Below are positions 25,901 to 33,500 of a stretch of 64,000 nt of DNA, piece after piece (the stretch's first letter is position 1; each line of letters starts with the position of its first letter). The notes beneath the pieces are model-generated. The model was not told the DNA's origin. It did not search any database and saw only the letters and a program-made list of their open reading frames with translations. This DNA comes from an uncultured Pontibacter sp. (GTDB lineage Bacteria; Bacteroidota; Bacteroidia; Cytophagales; Hymenobacteraceae), in assembly GCA_947499125.1 (NCBI GenBank), contig CANMMP010000002.1, positions 612,782-676,781 of the forward strand. Direction: 5' to 3'. Both the position numbers and the translations under genes were made by a program.

Positions 25901-26280
25901 TAGTTTCTAAGCATTTGCTGTCTGCCAGGCATAACTAACAGCTCATTCAGTTTTTCAAGATCAGTTTGTACAGCTTTATCTACATGGGCGATCTCTTTCT
26001 CCAGCAGCGCCATAGAGTCCATGTTATCGGACTCCAGGTGTTGCAGCATTTTTTCGTAGATCAGGTCTTCGTTGTTATGCAGGCTGTTAATGAGCTCAAG
26101 TTTGGTCAGCGAGTCGATGACCATGGTGTTATAGTTTTCCTGAACGTTGCGGGCTGTCAGGTAAGAGTAAGCACTGATAACAAGCAGGGCAAGAGCCAGT
26201 ACTATAAACGTGAAAGCGACATACCGCATAGCGCCTGTGCTGGGAGCAAACTTGCCTTTGTGTTGTCGGTTATCGTTCAT
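22891..26280 (-). CDS. Hybrid-size multi-PAS sensor histidine kinase
   Basis: The 1129-residue inner-membrane kinase has TM1 (about 19-41), a periplasmic helical domain of about 160 residues, and TM2 (about 203-221). Five PAS/PAC modules follow (about 250-370, 378-500, 505-625, 630-750, 760-880). The kinase core has an H-box FAYIVSHNLRAPIANILG (phosphoacceptor His), N-box IHNLVSNAVKYRD, G1 VSDNGLGID and G2 GKGIGLHLVK. The periplasmic region resembles four-helix-bundle sensors, but the ligand is unknown. No receiver domain is fused; the overlapping downstream gene provides it. Confidence 0.93.
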   Translation of the reverse strand: MNDNRQHKGKFAPSTGAMRYVAFTFIVLALALLVISAYSYLTARNVQENYNTMVIDSLTKLELINSLHNNEDLIYEKMLQHLESDNMDSMALLEKEIAHVDKAVQTDLEKLNELLVMPGRQQMLRNYTQSRQDYSTRLIELLNLSLEHSSRGFIDTQELQLLSPGYREHQHYLNRLSDSISITTRHVGTQTLQEIDVTVRNYNLLLLASLIITAIAAFLIRGIQKQLRHHHQILDTEIREGEQLRAAFSQSQVIYRSLFQNIALPMWIFDLDTLKILEVNQAALEEYGYTKEEFLKINILALQPEEQKERLISLIPKLNESYSFKDRWQHVRKDGSTFYVDIKSHSLPVQGEVRSRIVVAINIDDRIKALQDLERREKQFNEISSSIPGAVYQFQMEPDDSFHFPFVSGGVFNLYGVSPEQIHENPQLLFDSVHPGDQDILWDSIKESVEKLTPWVLEFRIWSPLHNKWVWIRAHSLPTKREDGSILYNGTMIDITSQKEAQQRLIQSEANLAALLNSSPQAIYLLDKDLTILSFNKVAADEVRKLQLQELKPGDNMLDFTEADQRLSLVQDHELALQGRTVVYETGSGELWFEVAYRPVFSKEKIAIAVALSINNITEQRNILTAIKNSEARLIRSQELSKSGSWEHDLERDLFTISDNLYTIYEVSPETFTPTFNSLLAFFHPDDVDRALQEYNRVITDKEIVHLEHRVILNSRNEKYLYHIMEPVTDMEGNITKILGTTQDLTEQKKHEQEIIETKNKFQSTIENIPEVILSADPDLNIYYISPQCFELSGYTEEEFTAENLWPKIVYPDDLELLLTKIKNDVLLKRDKIKLEFRIITKTGEVRWMMLRMSPMQDNYGQVVRLDSSVADISETKQAEVRRAQLTEQLQIQNKNLQQFAYIVSHNLRAPIANILGLSSIYDKTNPDAPINMRVIENMHKSAQLLDNTIRDLNELLSLRSTRKEAEETVYFEEIYQDIISGLSDELEEADAEITHDFEEVPAIVTTKSYLKSIIHNLVSNAVKYRDRAKKLNVMLRSYVVDEYICLQVSDNGLGIDLDKEKGKVFGLYKRFHPNIAGKGIGLHLVKTQAELLGGKVTVDSSVGVGTTFRVYFLKNSVVDELDKESYFD

Positions 26281-26456
26281 ACGCTGTTACAGCCGTTGTA
26301 TAATACCTCTCCCGGTAGTCGTGTCGGAGGATTATAGGGTGGTAAAGTTTACAGATAAGTATAGGCTATAGTTGCCTGATTAAACCGGAATGTAATAAGG
26401 TTAGATCAATTTCCTGCCCTTTGCTTCATAAATCTATAATTCTTATAAATAAATCT

Positions 26457-26490
26457 GTAACGGTTACTGCTTATAGTGGTTGTACCTTTG
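26457..26490 (+). promoter_or_regulatory. Putative copA promoter with palindromic operator
   Basis: TACCTTTG at 26483-26490 fits TANNTTTG and lies 24 bases before the copA ATG. At the position where a -33 element should be, there is instead the palindrome GTAAC-G-GTTAC (26457-26467). Replacement of the -33 TTTG by a palindrome suggests activator-dependent transcription; the regulator is unknown. Confidence 0.5.
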
Positions 26491-26514
26491 TATTGTTATG
26501 TAAACTGAATCAAC

Positions 26515-28752
26515 ATGGAAACACTAACTGACACTGATTATAAAAAAGCCACTTTCCCGGTAGAGGGCATGACCTGTGCTTCCTGTGCATCAAGTATAGA
26601 AAGCATGTTGCGCAACCGCGAAGGTGTGGCTGATGCCAATGTTAACTTTGCAGGCAAAAGCGTGCAGGTGGTTTACCAACCTGAGCTTGTAAACCCGGGC
26701 CAGTTGCGCGAAACTGTGCAGGAGATCGGCTTTGATATGCTGATTGAAACACAGACGCAGGAAGAACTGGAAGGACGGGTAGTAAAAGCCATAAAAGCCC
26801 TTCGTACCAAAACTATAGTTGCCGGAGTATTGGCTCTGCCGGTATTTATACTTGGTATGTTCTTTCACGATACATTTACCTGGGGCAACTGGGCCATGCT
26901 TATACTTACCACCCCTATACTTTTATGGGCCGGACAACGCTTTTTTACCGGAGCATGGGCGCAGGCAAAATACGGCCGTGCCAACATGGATACGTTGGTA
27001 GCGCTAAGTACAGGTATAGCCTTTGTTTTTAGTGTATTCAATACCGTATATCCCCAATTTTTTCTCAGCCGTGGCCTGATGCCGCATGTATACTTCGAGG
27101 CAGTTGCAGTTATCATAGCTTTTATACTTTTAGGTAAGTACCTCGAAGAAGGAGCAAAGAACCGAAGTTCCGAAGCGATCAAAAAGCTGATGGGTCTTCA
27201 GCCTAAAACGGTGCGTATACTTCGCGATGGCGTGGAGCAGGAAATAAAGATAGAAGAAGTGCGGGTAGGAGACAGGGTGATATTGCTGCCCGGCGACCGC
27301 GTACCCGTAGATGGCGAAGTAGTATCGGGTACTACTTACCTGGACGAAAGTATGCTGAGCGGCGAACCATTGCCGGTACAGAAACAACCCGGCGATACCA
27401 TATTTGCAGGCACTATAAACCAGAAAGGCAGTGTGCAACTGATCGCACAAAAGACCGGTGGCGAAACTATGCTGGCCCACATCATTAAAATGGTGCAGGA
27501 AGCCCAGGGCAGTAAAGCCCCGGTTCAAAAGCTGGTCGATAAGATAGCGGGCATTTTCGTACCGGTTGTGTTAGGTATAGCCGCACTTACCTTACTTTCC
27601 TGGATCGTACTGGGAGGCCAGGCGTACTTAACCGAAGGTTTCCTGTCGATGATATCTGTGCTGGTAATTGCCTGCCCGTGCGCACTTGGCTTGGCTACCC
27701 CAACTGCTATTATGGTAGGTGTAGGCCGTGGTGCTGAAAATGGCATCCTGATAAAAGATGCAGAAAGCCTGGAACGCGCCCACGAGGTAAATGCTGTGAT
27801 ACTGGACAAGACCGGAACTATAACCCAGGGAAAACCAACAGTAACTGATATTGAATGGGCAGAAAATGTGCAGGACACAAGTCAGCTGGAAGCCTATTTC
27901 TTTTCGATGGAAGCACAGTCGGAGCACCCGATCGCACAGGCCATTTATACTTATTATAAAGATGCTGGCGCACAGTTGCAGCAACCCGACTATTTCAGTA
28001 GCCTGACGGGCTTAGGTATAGAAGCTGATTTTAATGGGAAGCGCTATTACGCAGGTAACTATAAACTTCTGCAGCAGCACAACATAGCTATACCTGATGT
28101 TTTAGCGGAGCATACAAAGCAGTTACAGAATGACGCGAAGACAGCCGTATTCTTTGCAGATGAATCGCAGGCGCTTGGTGTGTTCGCTGTATCGGACCCG
28201 ATAAAGGAAAGCGCGTTGCAAGGTATAAAAGCCATGCAGGAGGCCGGCCTGGAAGTATACATGCTGACCGGTGATAACAGCCAGACAGCCGCCGCTGTGG
28301 CAAGGCAGGTAGGCATCAAAAACTATAAAGCCGAATTGCTGCCACAGGATAAAGCTGACTTTGTGAAAGAGCTGCAAGGTAAAGGCATGCACGTAGCCAT
28401 GGTAGGCGATGGTATAAACGATGCGCAGGCACTGGCCACTGCGGATATAAGTATAGCCATGGGGCAGGGCACCGATATAGCTATGGATGTTGCCGGTATT
28501 ACCCTGATGCGCTCTGAGTTACCACAAGTGGCTGCAGCTATTAAATTATCAAGAGCAACTGTCCGGACGATACGCCAAAACCTGTTCTGGGCCTTTATTT
28601 ATAATATTATCTGTATACCTATAGCTGCTGGTTTGTTGTTTCCGTTTACCGGATTCCTGCTGAGCCCGATGATCGCGGGTGCTGCTATGGCCTTTAGCTC
28701 GGTATCGGTGGTAGCGAACAGTTTGCGCTTAAGAACAGTAAAGTTAAAATAA
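26515..28752 (+). CDS. copA: Cu(I)-translocating P1B-type ATPase
   Basis: The 745-residue protein has one N-terminal HMA domain with the copper site GMTCASCASSIE (about residues 19-30) and eight predicted transmembrane helices. The CPC ion-binding motif is in ACPCALGLATPT (about 390), the phosphorylation site in DKTGTIT (about 431), followed by SEHPIAQ, MLTGDNSQTA and MVGDGINDAQAL. The last helices contain FIYNIICIP and MAFSSVSVVANSL, the residues that define the Cu(I)-exporting P1B-1 group. It removes cytosolic copper across the inner membrane. A small HMA protein follows after 18 bases and is its likely copper donor. Confidence 0.96.
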   Translation: METLTDTDYKKATFPVEGMTCASCASSIESMLRNREGVADANVNFAGKSVQVVYQPELVNPGQLRETVQEIGFDMLIETQTQEELEGRVVKAIKALRTKTIVAGVLALPVFILGMFFHDTFTWGNWAMLILTTPILLWAGQRFFTGAWAQAKYGRANMDTLVALSTGIAFVFSVFNTVYPQFFLSRGLMPHVYFEAVAVIIAFILLGKYLEEGAKNRSSEAIKKLMGLQPKTVRILRDGVEQEIKIEEVRVGDRVILLPGDRVPVDGEVVSGTTYLDESMLSGEPLPVQKQPGDTIFAGTINQKGSVQLIAQKTGGETMLAHIIKMVQEAQGSKAPVQKLVDKIAGIFVPVVLGIAALTLLSWIVLGGQAYLTEGFLSMISVLVIACPCALGLATPTAIMVGVGRGAENGILIKDAESLERAHEVNAVILDKTGTITQGKPTVTDIEWAENVQDTSQLEAYFFSMEAQSEHPIAQAIYTYYKDAGAQLQQPDYFSSLTGLGIEADFNGKRYYAGNYKLLQQHNIAIPDVLAEHTKQLQNDAKTAVFFADESQALGVFAVSDPIKESALQGIKAMQEAGLEVYMLTGDNSQTAAAVARQVGIKNYKAELLPQDKADFVKELQGKGMHVAMVGDGINDAQALATADISIAMGQGTDIAMDVAGITLMRSELPQVAAAIKLSRATVRTIRQNLFWAFIYNIICIPIAAGLLFPFTGFLLSPMIAGAAMAFSSVSVVANSLRLRTVKLK

Positions 28753-28779
28753 TTGTTTAGTTAATTAATTATGTTAAAT

Positions 28780-28986
28780 ATGGAGACCTATAGATTTAAG
28801 ACCAATATCAATTGCGGTAGCTGCATTAAAGCGGTAACACCACACATGAACAAACTCGAAGGAGTAAGCTGGGAAGTTGATACCGAAAACCCGGATAAGA
28901 TCCTGGAAGTAAAAACAGATAAGGTGGACGCTGCAGAAATTAAAAGTACTGTAGAGAAAGCCGGTTTTAAAGCCGAACAAGTATAA
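28780..28986 (+). CDS. Small HMA-domain protein, probable copper chaperone
   Basis: A 68-residue protein occupied entirely by a heavy-metal-associated fold: strand METYRFKTNI, the metal-binding loop NCGSCIKAV (CxxC), two helices and a final strand ending in AGFKAEQV. An ATG three codons earlier (28771) is also possible; METYRF matches the usual family start. It lies directly downstream of copA and before a terminator, so the two form an operon. The Met usually found before the CxxC motif is replaced by Asn (INCGSC), a common variant in Bacteroidota. Confidence 0.88.
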   Translation: METYRFKTNINCGSCIKAVTPHMNKLEGVSWEVDTENPDKILEVKTDKVDAAEIKSTVEKAGFKAEQV

Positions 28987-29007
28987 AGTTTAGCAATTTT
29001 AAACAGG

Positions 29008-29039
29008 AAAGGCTGGTCATACTCTGATCAGCCTTTTTA
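29008..29039 (+). terminator. Intrinsic terminator of copA operon
   Basis: AAAGGCTGGTCA (29008-29019), loop TACTC, TGATCAGCCTTT with one G-T pair, then T residues. Confidence 0.88.
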
Positions 29040-29052
29040 TTTTGTAGCGCGC

Positions 29053-29439
29053 TTACTGGTGCCCGGTTTGTATATTAGGTTTAAGGGCAGGGGCAGTACG
29101 CTTTTTCCGGCCGGGCATGATCGCATAGAAGAACATTACCACCGCGATCAGCAGCAGGCCCAGCGATTCGCGGGCTTCTTCTATGTTCTTGATATCTCCG
29201 CCGCCAACTTCCAGACCCTCGTAGGTAGCTGGCCACATCATAAAAGCACCGATTACTGAAGCCGTGCAGGCCATAGCAAATATGATGACAGGTATCCGTC
29301 CGAACGCGCCAAGTACTACAACTACAGTCGTAACTGCATATATCGCGATCCAGATCATAGGGTCTGGGTCGTTGTATTGCATGGCTGCAAAGCTGAGGAA
29401 AAGGAGCGCCAAAATAATACCGATGGTCTTTCTAAGCAT
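29053..29439 (-). CDS. TMEM220-family membrane protein
   Basis: A 128-residue protein with four predicted transmembrane helices. The first is followed by the characteristic MQYNDPDPMIWIAIY segment (residues 20-34) seen in TMEM220-type proteins; the C-terminal tail is basic and polar. The family has no established biochemical role in bacteria. It lies convergent to the copA operon, with its own upstream region containing the terminator of the PorP/SprF gene. Confidence 0.82.
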   Translation of the reverse strand: MLRKTIGIILALLFLSFAAMQYNDPDPMIWIAIYAVTTVVVVLGAFGRIPVIIFAMACTASVIGAFMMWPATYEGLEVGGGDIKNIEEARESLGLLLIAVVMFFYAIMPGRKKRTAPALKPNIQTGHQ

Positions 29440-29502
29440 AAATCAGGTTTTAGAACAATATAGCTATACTTTCATTTATGCCAAAAGTTATCGCCTAAAA
29501 AC

Positions 29503-29529
29503 AAAAAAGACAGCCTTAGCTGCCTTTTT
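29503..29529 (-). terminator. Intrinsic terminator after PorP/SprF gene
   Basis: Read on the minus strand, a CAGC/GCTG core and AAAAG/CTTTT outer pairs with one mismatch enclose a 4-base loop, followed by a run of T. Confidence 0.75.
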
Positions 29530-29551
29530 CAAATCTATACTTTGCAAACAT

Positions 29552-30571
29552 TTACCAGGCCCATTCCGGGCAAAGTATACGGCGGGTGTTGCGGAGCTTC
29601 ATGCCCAGTGTTACTTCGTGGCTGCCAGCATTTACTTTATTCAGTGCCGATGTACTGGCATCATAAGAATAAGCTACATCAAACAGGTAGTTAATGTTCA
29701 TGCCGGCCATAGCTGCCACCGATTCGTTGTGGCGGTAAGTTAAACCAGCCCAGATTCTGTTAGCGTACATCACCCTCGTGGATACATCAAAAGATACCGG
29801 GCTTGGCTGGGCCATTTTCACCATTACCGATGGAATAACTGCCAGGTCCTGCGAGAGGTCTAAGCGATAGCCGGCTGTGGCAAAATAGTGCTGTTGCAAA
29901 CGGCCATCATCTTCGGCAGGAGTGCCGTCGTTAATAAATTTGCGTTTGCTTGGTACCAGTTGCGCACCCGACGCACCTACATAAAAGTTATAAGAGTATA
30001 ACCATAAGCCCATTGTCAGGTCGAATTTGGTTTCGTTCACGCGGCCATCATAAACAGCCGGGTCGTTGCTCTGCCCTGTTCTTACCAATCCCGGATCTAA
30101 ACTATACTGTATAAGCCCCGGCGCTACACCTGCTGCCACCCTTATATTTCGGGTTATAGGTTGGTGATAAGCATAACTTAAGCTAACCGTTCCGCGCTTT
30201 AGTGGGCCGGTTTGCGTGCTGCTTGCCATAGCGCCAATACCGTGATGCGGACGTACCTTTTTATACTTGTTCGGCTTTTTTGTGCTGGCTTCTTTGGCAT
30301 TTGTGCCAATGCGGCTGCCACGATACGAAGACGACCGGTCTTTATTCAGCGGCATATGAAACGAAGCGTAATACGACTTAGGAGCACCCTCCAGACCAGA
30401 CCACTGCTGCCTTGTGCCCAGCTTTACATCGGCATAATCTTCGATGCCCGAAATAGCGGGGTTAAGCAGGTAATTGTTTGTAGCGTATTGCGTGTATTGT
30501 AATTTTTGCTGCGCCATTGCCTGTGTGCCGGCCAGCAGTAACACAAATCCCAGGGCTAAAAGTTTGTTCAT
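29552..30571 (-). CDS. PorP/SprF-family type IX secretion outer-membrane protein
   Basis: A 339-residue outer-membrane protein with signal peptide (LALGFVLLLAGTQAMAQ) and the family start QYATNNYLLNPAISGIEDYADVKLGTRQQWSGLEGAPKSYYA (split here into its two parts: QYATNNYLLNPAISG and GTRQQWSGLEGAPKSYYA). About 14 amphipathic strands follow. SprF of Flavobacterium is needed to secrete its neighbour SprB; this gene follows a type B cargo gene by 9 bases, so it is probably the dedicated helper for that protein. A lysine/arginine-rich loop (residues about 85-105) is unusual. Confidence 0.92.
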   Translation of the reverse strand: MNKLLALGFVLLLAGTQAMAQQKLQYTQYATNNYLLNPAISGIEDYADVKLGTRQQWSGLEGAPKSYYASFHMPLNKDRSSSYRGSRIGTNAKEASTKKPNKYKKVRPHHGIGAMASSTQTGPLKRGTVSLSYAYHQPITRNIRVAAGVAPGLIQYSLDPGLVRTGQSNDPAVYDGRVNETKFDLTMGLWLYSYNFYVGASGAQLVPSKRKFINDGTPAEDDGRLQQHYFATAGYRLDLSQDLAVIPSVMVKMAQPSPVSFDVSTRVMYANRIWAGLTYRHNESVAAMAGMNINYLFDVAYSYDASTSALNKVNAGSHEVTLGMKLRNTRRILCPEWAW

Positions 30572-30580
30572 AGATCAGCG

Positions 30581-33500
30581 TTATTTAACTATGGTTATAC
30601 TTCCTGATAATGGTTTCTCACTCGGCTCCAGCTGAATGATATAATAATAAGTTGCAATCGGTAATTCTTTTCCGTTATGGCGGCCATCCCAGGGGGCTTT
30701 ATATCCTGTTGATGAGAAGACCATATTTCCCCACTGGTTGAACACCTGTACTTTGCTGTTCGGGTACTTCTCCAGGTGTTTTATCTCCCAAGTATCGTTT
30801 ATACCATCGCGGTTTGGGGTAAAGGTGTTCGGGATATCTACAAATGGCAGCACGGTTATAGTTACTTCATCTGTAAATACACAGCCACCAGCCGTTTTTA
30901 TAGTTACCGTATAAGTTATAGTCGATTCCGGGGTAGCAACCGGGTTGGCAATATTCGGGTCTGATAAGCCAATTGCCGGAGACCAGCTATAGGTATCGCC
31001 GCCGCTTGCCTGCAATGGTATGCTTCTGCCTTTAATGATCGTTTTATCTGGGCCCGCATCAGCTGAAGGCTCCATTACCGTAACAGTAACCGGGGTGCGC
31101 TCGCTGGCACACGACAGGGCTACTTCCTGTACATAATAAGTTGTAGTATGCGTTAGCACAGGTGTCGTAAAGGTGTTGCCGGTTGTTAGCAATGCGCCTG
31201 AGCTTGCCGAAGCATACCACTCCAGTCTGCCTTCTTTGCCTGTTGCTGATAGCGTAACACTGCTTCCGGAACAGATAGTCATGCCTTTTGCTACAGGCGC
31301 TTCCGGTTGCGCATTTATACTTACCACAATGGCATTACTTAATAGTGCCTCGCACGACTCAGAAGTAACGACACGGCGGAACCATGTTTTCTGAGTGAGC
31401 GGCATCGGGTTATAGTTCTGGCCATTATTGGCACCCGGTGCTGTTGTAAAGCCTTTGTCAGGTCCGGCTGTGCTGTACTCCCATAAGTAAGTATACTTAC
31501 CGCTACCACCGCTTGGCATGGTGCCTTGTAACGTGGATGGTGCTGTTGCATAACAGATCGTTTGGTTGGTGCTTACCTTGTTATTGCTCATGGCAGGCTT
31601 CACCGTTATCATTACCTCCGGGCTGGCATCAGAACGCTCACCTGAAATAACGACCCTGCGGAACCAGGTATCCTGTGTAAGAGCCGGTGGCATATAATCG
31701 CGGGTTTTGCTTTCGCCTTTAGCAGTTAACCAGGTATCGCCGGTCTTGTACTGCCACTGATACTGGTAATTGCCTTCGCCACCTTCCGGCTGTGAGCCCG
31801 ATAGTTTGTTCGGTGTGTTACCAAAGCAGATTACCTGGTCAGCCTGTATGTTGTTGTTCGAGATAGCTGGTGTTATCGTGATCTTTACCGGGTCAGAAAC
31901 ATGGTCACAACCACCCGAGAACACGCGTCTGCGGTACCAGGTATCTTCGCTTAGTGCTGGCGGAGCGAAGTTTTTGCCATCGTTCAGGCCGGCAGCTGTT
32001 ATGTAGTTTTCGCCATCAGTACTCATCTCCCATAGGTAAGTATAAGTATAGTCGCCTCCGGTTGGCAAAGAGCCATTTATAGGAGCCGGCCGCTGACCTG
32101 CATAAATGGTCTGGTCGATAGCGATAGTATTACGCGAAATTTCAGGTGACACAGTTATCTTCACCACATTAGATGGCTGCGAGCAAGCGCCCGATGTAAC
32201 CACTCTTCTGTAATAAGTTGTAGTGGAAAGCACCACCGGCTGGTAATTTACGCTATTGCTGTTGCCAGGCACCGGGTAAAAAGCTTCCGGTGAGTTGGTA
32301 GTAGCGTATTGCCACTGGTACGTATAGTTGCCATTTCCGCCTGTTGGCGTTGAGCCTTGAAGCAGTGCAGGAGCAGAGCCCACACATACCATTTGCGCAT
32401 CCGTTATTGTATTATCCGATATCAGCGGATTCACATCTATCTTAACCGGAGCAGAATGATCAAAACACTTGCCTGAAGTTACTTTGCGTCGGAACCAGGT
32501 TGGCGCCGTTAAAACTGCCGGCTGATACGACTGGTTGCTGTTCACGCCTGGCGCATCGGTATAGGTTACACCATCTGTAGAAACTTCCCACAAATAAGTA
32601 TAAGCACTGATGCCGCCTGCATGCTTAGAGCCGTTGATGATGCCCGGCTTACCGTTTTCGCAAACTACAGTTTCGGTAGGGGAGATGGTGTTGGAAACTA
32701 TAGTTGGATGAACGATAATTTTAACCACTTCGCTATCGATACGGGCACAAGGGCCTGATGTAATGGCACGTTTGAACCAGGTAGTAGTGTTTAAAGCACC
32801 CGGCTGGTAATCGCGGCTATTGCTGTTCGGGATCTCCGTAAACATGGTGCCATTCTCGCTGAAATACCAGGTATAAGTATAGTTGCCGTTACCGCCGGTT
32901 GGCTCCGAACCAGTAAGTATAGCTGGTGCTTCTCCTTCACAAACCGCATCCACAGCAGTAACTTTATTATTCGCCAGTGCTGGCAATACATCTACTTTCA
33001 CCGGTTCGCTCACATTTTCAAAGCATGGGCCTGAGATAACTACGCGGCGGAACCAGGTAGTTTTTTCTAAAGCCTGTGGCTGATAAGTAGCTTCTGTAGC
33101 ACCGGTTATGGTTTTATAGTTTGCATCAATGCCTTCGGTTTTTTTCTCCCAACGGAAAGTATAGCCCAATGCATTGCCTCCTTCTGGTGTTGTACCTGTA
33201 AGCAGGTTTGGCACCTGCCCGGCACAGATAGGAGCAGTTGGCGCTACCAGGCTGTTGTTGCTGATATTCTTGTTAACTGTAACTATAACTGCCGTACGAA
33301 CCGGGCTTCCGCAACCATTCGCATTCACGGTTTCTACATAATAGGTAATAGTCTCGTTAAGGGTAGGCGTTTCGAAGCTTCTGCCACTGAAAATTGGTGT
33401 AACTTCCTCCATAGAAGTATACCAGTTATAGTTTCCTGCTGCCGTTACGGTCAACGTTGCTTTTGAGCCTTCGCAGATCGTAACTGCTGCAACCGCCGGA

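Noticed and set aside
29264..29743. 159-residue plus-strand frame crossing the TMEM220 and PorP/SprF genes
   Set aside because: It runs through the terminator and two genes of opposite orientation; no domain or signal peptide.
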